DNA of 64,000 bases, from NCBI GenBank assembly GCA_963835555.1, contig CAWIGC010000018.1:62001-126000 (forward strand). Reading direction: 5' to 3'. Positions 18,345-26,600 of this stretch are shown here, in pieces. The translations under genes were made by a program, and so were the position numbers. The first letter of the stretch is position 1; every line of letters starts with the position of its first letter. The notes beneath the pieces are model-generated. The model was not told the DNA's origin. It made no database searches and was given only the letters and a program-made list of their open reading frames with translations. This DNA is from Sulfopaludibacter sp963835555. Its GTDB lineage: Bacteria; Acidobacteriota; Terriglobia; Bryobacterales; Bryobacteraceae.

Positions 18345-19165
18345 CTACAGAACGCGGTAATTGACCAGTTCGATGTGGCCGCGTTCCAGGGCAGCGCGCG
18401 CTTCGGCGGAGACCAGCGCCGCCAGTTCGTGCTCGCGGCTCTCCTTCAGGCGCGTGGGAGCGCGCCGCAGAGCCTCCCCGCACGTCCCGGGATGCACCAT
18501 CAGCTCCGTACTTCCTTCCGGCAGCTCTTCCAGCAACTGCACCAGTTCGGCCGTGCGGAAGCGGCCGGTGATCTGAAAGCCCGCGAAATGGTCCGTAGTC
18601 CGGCAGCCATGCCGCTCCAATACGCGGTGGAAGCGGTGGCGTAGCAAGCCCAGCGCATCGCTGGTCACGCGCTTCATGCGGGGGACCGCGCCGCGTAGCG
18701 CGGTGAGCGGAAAATCGAAAGGCCGGCGCACCCAGCGGATACCGAACTCTTCACTCAGGCGCGCCACCGCGTCCAGCACCGGCGGCGCCAGGTGCGTATG
18801 CTTGTGCGTGTCCAGGTGCGTGGGCGCGACGCCTGCATCCACAATGCGCCGTACCTGCGCCTGCCAGCTCCTCGTACGGGCGGATCTCGCGACGCGCCAG
18901 TGCCGCCACCAGGTGCGGCACGCCGGCAGGGTAGCGCCTTCCCGGTCACCGGAGAGCGCCCGCCGATCAGCACCAGGTGACAGCCGATATCCAGCGTGGG
19001 AGTTTCGCGCGCCAGGCGCAGCGCGTCGTCGAAGGCCTCGCCGTTGGCCATCAATGTGGTCGCGGTGAGGATGCCGTTACGATGCGCTTCCACAATCCCG
19101 ATATTGACGTCCGGCGTAAAGCCGAAATCGTCCGCGTTCACCACCAGTTGTCTGCGCAATTTCAA
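18345..19165 (-). CDS. ChbG/HpnK (YdjC)-family carbohydrate deacetylase (two frameshifts)
   Basis: After removal of one extra base near 18928-18931 and one near 18860-18862 the product is 272 aa. Family motifs are LVVNADDFGF (metal-binding D12, D13), PTHLDTHKHTH (metal histidines) and MVHPGTCGE. Members deacetylate acetylated sugars: ChbG acts on chitooligosaccharides, HpnK acts in hopanoid side-chain synthesis. Placement in an Mla lipid-transport run makes a lipid- or envelope-linked substrate plausible, but this is inference. The start overlaps the mlaD stop by four bases. It ends 22 bases before rsmI. Confidence 0.8.
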
Positions 19166-20238
19166 AACAGCGTGAGCCGGATAGTCAGGAACTTCTTGGG
19201 ATTCGCGCGCATGTCCTTGGCCAGGCTCTGGAACTCATGCGTGGCGCCGTTCAAAGCGTCGTACAGTTGCGGATTCACCATGAACTGGCCCAGGGTTCCC
19301 TGGCCGCCGTTAATCTTGTCCATGGTGGTGTTGAAGCGCACCACCAGTTCATCCAGATGTTTGGCAAGCGTATCGTCTTTGATGAGGCTGCCCGCTGTGC
19401 CCTTTCCGGAATTGATCTGGGCGATCAGGGCATGAATCTCCACGATGGTCTTCTGGGCTTCGTCGTAGAGCGCCGGATCCTTTAACAACTTCCCGGCCGA
19501 GCCCTGGCCCGCCTGCAGGTCCGCCAGCATGGCATCCACTCGTTTCTCAATGCCGACCGCCTGATTGTAGAAGTCCGCGTTGTAAATCAACTTACTGACG
19601 GTGCCCTGCCCGCTGCGAATATCCACCAGCAACTGCTGGCCTTCCGACGCGATGGCGTTCAATCGCTTGTATAGTTCATCGTCCTTGAGAAACAGCCCGA
19701 TGTTTCCCTTGCCCGCTTCCACGCCCGCCAGCAGATTGTCGAACCGGCCCACGATGGTCTGGAGCGAATTAAGCACGTTCCCCATGCTGGCCATCAACTC
19801 CGGAATGTCCTGCGTGGTGACCGATTGCAGCTCCGCTCCATCGCGCACCGGCTGGCTCTGTAACTGGCCCTTGGTGATATTGAGGAACTTGTCTCCCAGC
19901 ACGTTGGCCGCGGCGATACCCACAATCGAATCCACCGGAATCTGGGGCAGGAACTCCGGCTTGACCTTCATGTCGAACTCTACGGTCCGCTTAGGATCGC
20001 GCGACGTGGTCAGAATTAAGTGATCCAGATAACCTACGGTGATGCCGTTCAGCCGGACCACCGAACCATCGGCGATGCCGCCGGCATCATCCATATACGT
20101 GCGCAGCGTGGCATAGTGGCCGAACAGTCCCTTGGAACTGGTCAACAGAAAGATCAGTATCGCCAGAATGGCGAACGCCGCCAGCCCCAGGACTCCGACT
20201 TTCAGCTTCGACCACTGTACTTTGCTGGCTTCCGGCAT
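19162..20238 (-). CDS. mlaD: MCE-domain lipid-binding protein, MlaD-like
   Basis: This 358-aa protein has one N-terminal membrane segment (about residues 14-34, VGVLGLAAFAILAILIFLLT). A single MCE domain (residues of about 38-115, with DDAGGIADGSVVRLNGITVG) is followed by a long helical region built of repeated units such as GKGNIGLFLKDDELYKRLN, GQGTVSKLIYNADFYNQAVG, GQGSAGKLLKDPALYDEAQK and GKGTAGSLIKDDTLAKHLDE. It would be anchored in the inner membrane and shuttle phospholipid through the periplasm with the MlaE-MlaF ABC core. It lies three bases after mlaF and overlaps the deacetylase start. Confidence 0.9.
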   Translation of the reverse strand: MPEASKVQWSKLKVGVLGLAAFAILAILIFLLTSSKGLFGHYATLRTYMDDAGGIADGSVVRLNGITVGYLDHLILTTSRDPKRTVEFDMKVKPEFLPQIPVDSIVGIAAANVLGDKFLNITKGQLQSQPVRDGAELQSVTTQDIPELMASMGNVLNSLQTIVGRFDNLLAGVEAGKGNIGLFLKDDELYKRLNAIASEGQQLLVDIRSGQGTVSKLIYNADFYNQAVGIEKRVDAMLADLQAGQGSAGKLLKDPALYDEAQKTIVEIHALIAQINSGKGTAGSLIKDDTLAKHLDELVVRFNTTMDKINGGQGTLGQFMVNPQLYDALNGATHEFQSLAKDMRANPKKFLTIRLTLF

Positions 20239-20241
20239 CGT

Positions 20242-21066
20242 CTATACCCGCGGCTTCACGAACTTACGCACGTAGGGGTCTTTCGAGAGTTCCAGCCGGT
20301 CCTGATCGCCTTCGAAAACCAACCGGCCTTCTTTCAGCACCATGAAAGTGGTTCGCGCGCCTTGCTTCTCCCCGTTTTGAACAGGCTCGAGAGTCCCTTG
20401 TTTCGAATTGTAGCGAAAATTCGCCATCAGGTTCCCATCCTGGTAGCGGTGGGTCACAATCATCGCCGTGGTGTGGCTGAGATCGCGTTCTTTGATCACC
20501 AGCGTGATGATGGTGTGCGCGGTAATCGGATCCAACCCGGCGGTAGGAGAATCGTACAGTACCAGCGGGGGCCCAGTCACCACCGCGCGCGCGATGGCCG
20601 CGCGCCTTCGCATGCCGCCGGAAAGCTCGCTGGGGAACTTCTCCAGGGTGGCTCCGAGTTCTACAAACTCCAGCGCCTCCTTCACCCGCGGCAAAACCTG
20701 GTCTTTCGGGCACTGAATCGATTTGATATTTTCCAGGGGGTACGCCACGTTCTCTTCAATGGTCAGCGAATCGAACAGCGCGCTCTCCTGAAAGAGCATT
20801 CCCATGCGGCTGCGAATGTCGAACAGCTCGCGCTCGTTCATGATGGTGATGTCTTTGCCGAATGCGTAGACCTTGCCGGAATCGGGTTTGATCAAACCCA
20901 GCGCCGTCTTCAAGAGCACAGTCTTCCCGCTGCCCGAGGCTCCCAGAATCACCCGCGATTCCCCTTCGAAGGCAGCGAAGGAAAGATCGGTCAACACATC
21001 CGCCTCCTCGAACCGCACCGTGACGCGATCGAACTGCAGGATAGGTTGCGGGGGAGCGTCAGCCAT
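20242..21066 (-). CDS. mlaF: ABC transporter ATPase, MlaF-like
   Basis: This 274-aa ATPase starts at MADAPPQPIL (ATG 21066), sharing one base with the mlaE stop. Walker A is GASGSGKT (42-49), the signature is LSGGMRRRAAIARA, and Walker B is PLVLYDSPTAGLDP with the H-loop in IVTHRYQDGN. Between the H-loop and the usual GRLVFEGD tail there is an insertion of about 25 residues rich in polar residues. It powers retrograde or anterograde phospholipid transport with MlaE and MlaD. Confidence 0.92.
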   Translation of the reverse strand: MADAPPQPILQFDRVTVRFEEADVLTDLSFAAFEGESRVILGASGSGKTVLLKTALGLIKPDSGKVYAFGKDITIMNERELFDIRSRMGMLFQESALFDSLTIEENVAYPLENIKSIQCPKDQVLPRVKEALEFVELGATLEKFPSELSGGMRRRAAIARAVVTGPPLVLYDSPTAGLDPITAHTIITLVIKERDLSHTTAMIVTHRYQDGNLMANFRYNSKQGTLEPVQNGEKQGARTTFMVLKEGRLVFEGDQDRLELSKDPYVRKFVKPRV

Positions 21067-21851
21067 CAACTTACCCAGATCTTGGTGATCATCAGGTCGA
21101 AAATAAAAATCAGAACCGTAGCCATGACCACCGCCTGCGTAGTGGAGCGGCCCACGCCCTGCGTCCCACCGGTGGTGCGCAGGCCGTAATAGCAGCCGAT
21201 GAGCGAAATCACCAACGCGAACACCAGAGGCTTCAGCAAGCCCTGAGCCACGTCGCTCCAATCCAGCGCGCGCCATGCCGAACTCCAATACTGTTTCGAC
21301 GGAATGGAAAGAAAAAAGTCAGCAATCAGCCAGCCGCCCACAAGTCCCACGAAATCGGCGATGATCACCAGCAGAGGCAGCATGACGGCGGTGGCGATGA
21401 CCCGCGGCGTCACCAGTTTCTGCACCGGGTCGGTACCCAGCGCGCGCATGGCGTCAATTTGCTCGGTGACTTTCATGGATCCCAGTTCGCTGGCAATGCC
21501 CGAAGCGTTGCGGCCGGCCACCATCAGGGCGGTCAGCACCGGCCCCAATTCGCGCACCAGGGTCAGGGAGACCAGCGTGCCGGTCTTTCCTACCTGGCCG
21601 TAACTGGCTAGGGCGCGCGCCATCTGCAGCGCCATGACCGCACCGCTGAACGTTCCGGTGAGCGCGACAATTTGCAGGCTGCCGACACCAATACCATCCA
21701 TTTGCAGGAAGATGTCATCGGTATAGTGCGGGCTAAGAAAAATGTTCTTGAGAGCACGCCCCGTCAGCACGAGGAAGTCCTGCACCGCAAGAACAGGTTC
21801 TTTGAGCAGATCGAGCAAATTAGGTGGGACCCCGAATTCCGATGCTACCAT
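21066..21851 (-). CDS. mlaE: ABC transporter permease, MlaE-like
   Basis: This 261-aa integral membrane protein of the MlaE family has the motif region VRELGPVLTALMVAGRNASG plus GSMKVTEQIDAMRALGTDPV, which contacts the ATPase. It has about five membrane segments, ending ATVLIFIFDLMITKIWVS. The start at ATG 21851 is chosen because family similarity begins shortly after. The divergent P1-peptidase ATG lies only 12 bases away. It is the first gene of the mlaE-mlaF-mlaD-deacetylase-rsmI-serine hydrolase run. Confidence 0.9.
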   Translation of the reverse strand: MVASEFGVPPNLLDLLKEPVLAVQDFLVLTGRALKNIFLSPHYTDDIFLQMDGIGVGSLQIVALTGTFSGAVMALQMARALASYGQVGKTGTLVSLTLVRELGPVLTALMVAGRNASGIASELGSMKVTEQIDAMRALGTDPVQKLVTPRVIATAVMLPLLVIIADFVGLVGGWLIADFFLSIPSKQYWSSAWRALDWSDVAQGLLKPLVFALVISLIGCYYGLRTTGGTQGVGRSTTQAVVMATVLIFIFDLMITKIWVS

Positions 21852-21863
21852 GAAACCACCACC

Positions 21864-22813
21864 ATGAAAGGACTTACTGACATCGTGGGATTGCGCGTCG
21901 GTCACGTATCGGATTTCGACGCCATCACGGGATGTACCGTTATCCTCTGTGAACAGGGAGCCGTGGCCGGGGTGGATATCCGCGGATCCGCCAGCGGCAC
22001 CGAGGAGACTCCCACGCTCGAACCGGGTCATGTTACGAACCAGATTCATGGCATTCTTCTGGCCGGCGGCAGCGCCTTCGGCCTGGAAGCCGCCAGCGGC
22101 GTCCGGCGCTACCTGGAACATCGCGGGGTGGGCTTCGACACCGGCGTGGCTAAAGTGCCCATCGTTCCCGGAGCGATCCTTTTCGATCTGGCGATCGGCA
22201 AAGCAGGGGTCCGGCCCAACCTGGCGATGGGCGAAGCGGCGGCGGCCGGAGCTACCGCCGATGCGGTGAAAGAAGGCTGTGTGGGTGCGGGCACCGGCGC
22301 TACGGTCGGTAAGGTCCTGGGCATGTCCTGCGCCATGAAGTCCGGTATCGGTTCGTTCACCGTCACGCTTCCCGAGGGGGTGATGGTATCCGCCCTGGTG
22401 GCCGTCAATGCGTTCGGCGACGTGCGCGATCCCGCCACCGGCAAGATTATCGCCGGCGCGCGCAAGGATGCCCGGAGCCGCGATTTTCTCGATACTGCGG
22501 CCCGCCTGAAGCAGCAGGCCGCGCGCGGTTTTGCCGGCAGGAACACGACTCTCGGCGGTAGTCGCCACCAACGCTGTGCTGGATAAGGTGGAGGCCAACA
22601 AACTGGCGCAATTTGCCTCGCCTGGGCATGGCCCGCGCGATCGATCCTGTGAATACCATGTTCGACGGGGATACCGTCTTCGCCCTGTCCCTGGGCGACC
22701 GGCACGCCGACATCAACTCTCTGGGAGTGGCCGCCGCCGAGGCGATGGCCGAGTCCATCCTGCGCGCTGTCAAACTGGCCCACACCCTGGGTGGAATTCC
22801 CGGCCTGGCGTAG
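21864..22813 (+). CDS. P1-family (DmpA/NylC-like) N-terminal nucleophile peptidase (two frameshifts)
   Basis: The joined product is 315 aa. The N-terminus GLTDIVGLRVGHVSDFDAIT and GILLAGGSAFGLEAASGV are typical of the DmpA/NylC superfamily, whose precursor cleaves itself before a Thr or Ser nucleophile. The likely cleavage site is Asn-Thr in AGRNTTLAVVATNAVLDK. One extra base at 22554-22555 falls two codons after this site, and a second lies at 22621-22622, so as written the beta subunit is out of frame. Members hydrolyse beta-amino acid peptides or amide oligomers; the substrate here is unknown. The end of the gene (DINSLGVAAAEAMAESILRA) is intact. Confidence 0.8.
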
Positions 22814-22959
22814 CCCCATTTTGCCCCTGCCTTGGGGCATATAACCCACAAATCCAGTCCAAAAGGTCCGATTGTTGTATTTTCCCACGGATTTTCAAGG
22901 GACATAATCTGGCACGTGAAATGCAATTGATTTGCTTCTACTGGAAACGGAGAACTGCA
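22814..22959. other. intergenic region before the radical SAM gene
   Basis: A short hairpin GCCCC-N6-GGGGC occurs near 22824-22840, without a U-tract. A CATAAT hexamer near 22903-22908 may be a -10, but no -35 at proper spacing was found. No gene is seen. Confidence 0.3.
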
Positions 22960-24031
22960 ATGAACTTCGATCAAGCCCCGATGCTGGTGATCTGGGAAGT
23001 GACTCAGGCCTGCGACCTGGCGTGCGTGCACTGCCGGGCCTCGGCCCAATCCGAACGGAACCCGCACGAACTGACCACCGAGCAGGGATACCGCCTGCTG
23101 GATGAGATCCGCTCCTTCGGCGAGCCGCTGATGGTGTTCACCGGCGGCGATCCGCTGAAGCGGCCCGACCTGTACGACCTGATCCGCCACAGCGTGAAGA
23201 TCGGGCTGCGCACCAACGTCACGCCCAGCGCCACTCCGCTGCTGACGGCCGGAAGCCATCGAAGGCTTCAAGGCGGCCGGCATCACCCGCATGGCCATCA
23301 GCCTGGACGGTCCGGACGCCGCCACGCACGACGATTTTCGCGGCATTCCGGGCACCTTCGACCGCGCCATGTTCGCGCTGCGGCACGCCCGCGATATCGG
23401 TCTGGATACGCAGTTCCAGACCACCGTGACCCGGCGCAACATGGCGCGCCTGCCGGAGATGGCGGAGATCGCCAAGGAAGTCCGCACCAAGATGTGGAGC
23501 CTGTTCTTCCTGATCGTGACCGGCCGCGCGCTCGAGAACGACGACCTGCAGGCGGCCGAATACGAGAAGGTGTTCGAGTTCATGTACGAGCTTTCGAAGA
23601 CCGCGCCCTTCGGCATCAAGACCACCGAAGCCATGCACTACCGCCGCTACGTGGCGCAGCGCATCAAGGCCGAACACGGCGTCACCGAGAACGAGAACGC
23701 CAAGGGCGTGGCGTGGCGCACGGCGGGCGTGAGCGACGGCAAAGGCTTCGTGTTCGTCTCCCACACAGGGCGAAATCTTCCCCAGCGGCTTCCTGCCGGT
23801 GAGCGGCGGCAACGTGCTGCGCGATTCGCTGACGGACGTCTACCGCAACTCCGAGCCTGTTCCGCACCCTGCGCGACACCACCCAGCGCGAAGGCAAGTG
23901 CGGCATCTGCGAATACCAGAAAGATCTGCGGCGGCTCCCGCTCCCGCGCCTACGCCTTGACCGGCGACTACCTGGCCGAAGACCCGCGCTGCGTCTATCA
24001 GCCGCACCTGGCCGACGCCATCGCCGGGTAG
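22960..24031 (+). CDS. radical SAM/SPASM-domain protein (four frameshifts)
   Basis: Joining four frames gives 355 aa. The [4Fe-4S] site is CDLACVHC (C18, C22, C25), followed by FTGGDPLKRPDL and AISLDGPDAATHD. A C-terminal SPASM-like cluster is CGICEYQKICGGSRSRAYA. This resembles the NirJ/AhbD-like and TIGR04053-type group, whose members modify peptides or tetrapyrroles; no precursor peptide or heme gene is next to it. Extra bases are at 23251-23252, 23768-23770, 23856-23857 and 23920-23922. The ATG is preceded by a CGGAGA ribosome binding site. Reading continues to TAG 24029-24031. Confidence 0.8.
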
Positions 24032-24049
24032 CGGCGCTATCCGACGGAT

Positions 24050-24372
24050 TCAACCGCATCCCAGGGCAAAGCGCAGGGCGACGCAAACCTCTTCCATGCG
24101 CGCTGCGCTCAAGCCGCTTACGCGGCGGCCTAATCGTTGCTGCGACAGGTCACCATTGTGCAGATTGACGCGCAGCGGCGCTTCATGCCGTCATCGATAT
24201 CCAGAATCACTTCGGACGGCACGTCGCGCACGGTGGACGTGATGGGCGCAACCGTTACGGTGGCAAGATGGCCAATCGCGCTGGTGCGTGTCAGGACCAA
24301 AACCGGCCGTTGTTTATCCGGGGGTGGAAACCGGCACAGGCGGACGTCGCCTCTGCTTAAGGCCGCGGCCAC
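24050..24372 (-). CDS. MazF/PemK-family toxin (one frameshift)
   Basis: The N-terminal part reads LSRGDVRLCRFPPPDKQRPV (the conserved RGD...RPVLVL of PemK/MazF) and APITSTVRDVPSEVILD. After DDGMKRRCA the frame ends early, but the next frame continues with VNLHNGDLSQQRLGRRVSGL and EEVCVALRFALGCG, the usual MazF ending. One base appears to be missing near 24169-24172; with it restored the toxin is 107 aa. MazF toxins are sequence-specific mRNA endonucleases. It starts with GTG inside the antitoxin gene (16-base overlap). As written, the toxin is inactive (80 aa). Confidence 0.75.
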
Positions 24373-24590
24373 GACGCTGCATCCTCCCAGACGCGAAATT
24401 CCTCTTCGCGCTGCGGTTGCGCCAGATATTCACGGCGATCGCGCCTTTCCAATTCCAGTTCACTCAGATGTTTGAGATGGCGCTGTAGCGCTTCCCGGAT
24501 CAGCGCCGATCGATTCATCCGATGGCGTTTTGCGGCCAGGTCGGTTGCTTTCAGGAGCCTGCTGTCCAGAACGACTTGGATTGTCTCCAT
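24357..24590 (-). CDS. ribbon-helix-helix antitoxin (MazE-like)
   Basis: This 77-aa protein has an N-terminal ribbon-helix-helix signature (IQVVLDSRLLKATDLAAKRH then MNRSALIREALQRHL) that would bind operator DNA. A charged C-terminal tail (EEEFRVWEDAASWP) probably wraps the toxin. It precedes and overlaps the MazF-like toxin, the standard antitoxin-first order. A 22-bp repeat shared with the dnaE2 3' end lies upstream (24628-24649). Confidence 0.8.
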   Translation of the reverse strand: METIQVVLDSRLLKATDLAAKRHRMNRSALIREALQRHLKHLSELELERRDRREYLAQPQREEEFRVWEDAASWPRP

Positions 24591-24627
24591 TGTGGATTCC
24601 TATCCCCAGCATAATCCACAGTGCGGA

Positions 24628-24649
24628 TCTCAATGGAAATCGTGCGAGT
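24628..24649. repeat. 22-bp direct repeat, copy of the dnaE2 3' terminus
   Basis: These 22 bases are identical, in the same orientation, to 26579-26600, which encodes the last residues and stop of dnaE2. Neighbouring bases differ on both sides. The two copies bracket a segment of about 1.95 kb with the hicB-like gene, a hicA stump and a sulfatase gene. Confidence 0.85.
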
Positions 24650-24652
24650 TTA

Positions 24653-24709
24653 TCAGCCGCACCGGGCTGCATAGACTCTCTTTGCTTTGGCGGCGCGCCA
24701 AGTGCTCAC
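24653..24709 (-). pseudogene. hicA toxin remnant
   Basis: Directly after hicB, with a GTGA stop/start overlap, a short frame reads VSTWRAAKAKRVYAARCG and stops. The first eleven residues match the usual start of HicA toxins of this type (STWRAAKAKRV), but the dsRBD-like body with its catalytic histidine is missing. The truncation lies next to the 22-bp copy of the dnaE2 3' end, suggesting loss during rearrangement. Confidence 0.5.
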
Positions 24710-24921
24710 GCAGCAAACAGGACTTTCAACGGCGCAGGAACTTCCTCACCGCTCTCGATCATGTCCGCCAATACCTGAAGGGCTATCGACTTCACCTTAC
24801 GTACCGCCTCTTCCTCAGAAGAGCCGTAAGCCATTACCCCTGGAAGATCCGGCACGGCAGCCAGTATTCGACCGTCGTCTTCTCGTTCGAGTTCGACGCG
24901 GATTGGCTGTATCTCCACCAT
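24706..24921 (-). CDS. HicB-like antitoxin
   Basis: This 71-aa protein has the HicB partial RNase H-like fold signature: VELEREDDGRILAAVPDLPG, VMAYGSSEEEAVRKVKSIAL and LADMIESGEEVP. The short form lacks a C-terminal DNA-binding domain. It would neutralise a HicA mRNA interferase, but only an N-terminal stump of hicA follows, so it looks like an orphan antitoxin. It could protect against related HicA toxins elsewhere. Confidence 0.75.
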   Translation of the reverse strand: MVEIQPIRVELEREDDGRILAAVPDLPGVMAYGSSEEEAVRKVKSIALQVLADMIESGEEVPAPLKVLFAA

Positions 24922-24961
24922 CGCTAACTACAATCTACCGCGTACCGCGGTGAGCTCTCCC

Positions 24962-26533
24962 CTACCGGTATTCCGAATACCAGTTGCGCGACGCCCACTT
25001 TGGGCGATAGGCTGCCACAGGCAGATCGTCCTGCGTGCGGATAGTCCAACGCAGCAGGTCGGCCATCAACTGGTGCTGTATCTCCAGGCTCTCTTTCCTG
25101 CCGTAGAGATTCGCGAGTTCGTACGGGTCGCGAGCGATATTGTATAGCTCGCCGTTACCCATCATGTCGAACGTCAGTTTCCAGTCGGCGCGGCGCACCA
25201 TCTTCAGCGAACCGCTCTGCGTCACCGGATTCAGCTCGTCGTAAGTCGGAATCGCAGCGGGAGCCACGCGGCCGCGGCCCCAGTTCTCCGGGATGTCGTC
25301 GTTCGGGCCGTAGTACATGCCTCCGAAGCCCACCTCGGAATAGATGGTCTCGAACTCCGCGTGCGGATACGGCTTCCCCTGCAGCATCGGCCACAAACTG
25401 CGGCCCTGCGCCCCCGGCGGAATCCTCGCCCCGACAGCTTCACACAGCGTCGGCAGGACATCGGCGGTCGATACGAACGCGTCCAACTTCCGCGGCTGGA
25501 TGTTCCAGCCGGACCACACCATGGGGATGCGCGTCAGCACTTCCGGCAGCCCGGCGCCCTTGCGCTCCAGGCCGTAATCGCAGAAGTAGTCGCCATGGTC
25601 GGCCAGGTAGAGGACAATCGTATTCTGCGCCTTACCGCTCGCTTCGAGCTGCCCCATCACGCGCGCCACCTGATCGTCGATCAGCCGCAGCATTCCCAAA
25701 TAGTTCGAGCGCGTACGCCGCCAGCGGTCGCGGTAGCCGGGGTATGTCCGCTCTTCGAGGCCCTGCAGCCACTGCCATTGGAAGCCCTTCGTCCGGAACG
25801 TCTCCGGGCCCGCGCCGCGCGGGGGAATCGCATCCGGCGGGAACATGTCGAAGTATGGCTTCGAAACCTGGTACGGATTGTGCGGCTCGGCGAAACTCAT
25901 CCAGAGTGCGAACGGCCTGTCGCCCGGCTCTTTGATGAAATCGATGGAGTTCGACGCAATGCGGTACGGGAACTGGACCTCGGCCGGAAACGGCGTGGCC
26001 GATTCTGCGGTGCCGTGGTTGAGGTGGCCCATCCAGCGGTTGAACTCCCGGTATTCGCTCGGAGACCCGTCGGGCGTCCAGCCATCCAGGTGGCTGTACG
26101 GCCGCCACACATCCACATTCTCCGGCTTCAGATACGTGTGATTTTTACCGATCAGCGCGGTGCGATAGCCGGCGCCGCGGGTCAACTGGAACAGGTCGGA
26201 CTGGAATACCGCGGCGTTCGGCGCGCTGTTCTGGCGTACGCGGTGGGCGTGCGGCCAGCGTCCGGTCAGCAAGCTGATGCGGGCCGGCACGCATAGCGGC
26301 GCCGTGGTGTAGGCACGCTCGAAAGAGACTCCGCGCGAAGCCAGGGCGTCCAGCGTGGGCATGGTATCCAGCGGGAATCCGCCCGCGCGCGTGAGGCCGG
26401 CGCGATGCTGATCGGCCATGATGACCAGGATGTTGGGCTGCGCGCCGGATTGCTGCGGCGCTTGCGAGGGGGCGGCTGAGGCGGCCGCGCCGGCGGAAAG
26501 GAGTTTGAGAATGTCCCTTCGTTTCGGAGTCAT
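24962..26533 (-). CDS. exported type I sulfatase
   Basis: This enzyme of about 523 aa has a twin-arginine-like leader (MTPKRRDILKLLSAGAAASA). DQ metal ligands lie in LVIMADQHRAG, the formylglycine motif is CVPAR (C81-R85) in APLCVPARISLLTGRW, and a second metal region is YLADHGDYFCDYGLERKG. It is a paralogue-level match to the sulfatase at 14459 but clearly diverged. The start is placed at ATG 26533; TACAAT lies seven bases upstream, a leaderless arrangement. The gene lies inside the segment bracketed by the 22-bp repeats, between dnaE2 and the toxin-antitoxin genes. Confidence 0.88.
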   Translation of the reverse strand: MTPKRRDILKLLSAGAAASAAPSQAPQQSGAQPNILVIMADQHRAGLTRAGGFPLDTMPTLDALASRGVSFERAYTTAPLCVPARISLLTGRWPHAHRVRQNSAPNAAVFQSDLFQLTRGAGYRTALIGKNHTYLKPENVDVWRPYSHLDGWTPDGSPSEYREFNRWMGHLNHGTAESATPFPAEVQFPYRIASNSIDFIKEPGDRPFALWMSFAEPHNPYQVSKPYFDMFPPDAIPPRGAGPETFRTKGFQWQWLQGLEERTYPGYRDRWRRTRSNYLGMLRLIDDQVARVMGQLEASGKAQNTIVLYLADHGDYFCDYGLERKGAGLPEVLTRIPMVWSGWNIQPRKLDAFVSTADVLPTLCEAVGARIPPGAQGRSLWPMLQGKPYPHAEFETIYSEVGFGGMYYGPNDDIPENWGRGRVAPAAIPTYDELNPVTQSGSLKMVRRADWKLTFDMMGNGELYNIARDPYELANLYGRKESLEIQHQLMADLLRWTIRTQDDLPVAAYRPKWASRNWYSEYR

Positions 26534-26540
26534 CGTTGTG

Positions 26541-26546
26541 ATTGTA
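26541..26546 (-). promoter_or_regulatory. -10 hexamer TACAAT seven bases before the sulfatase ATG
   Basis: TACAAT on the minus strand is followed by CACAACG and the ATG at 26533. No ribosome binding site is present. The geometry predicts a leaderless transcript. Confidence 0.4.
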
Positions 26547-26578
26547 CAGTGGGCCGGCCATGCAGCGACTGCGCCGGC

Positions 26579-26600
26579 TCTCAATGGAAATCGTGCGAGT
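26579..26600. repeat. 22-bp direct repeat at the dnaE2 3' end
   Basis: This is identical to 24628-24649 in the same orientation. It contains the dnaE2 stop codon and the codons for SHDFH. Confidence 0.85.

Noticed and set aside
17495..24372. Programmed ribosomal frameshifting in rsmI, the deacetylase, P1 peptidase and radical SAM genes
   Set aside because: No shared slippery sequence or stop-codon context at the sites; genes like rsmI are not known to need it, and clustering of insertions suits sequence error better.
24628..26600. Insertion sequence bounded by the 22-bp repeats
   Set aside because: No transposase or terminal inverted repeats are present; a 22-bp target duplication is longer than usual for IS elements.
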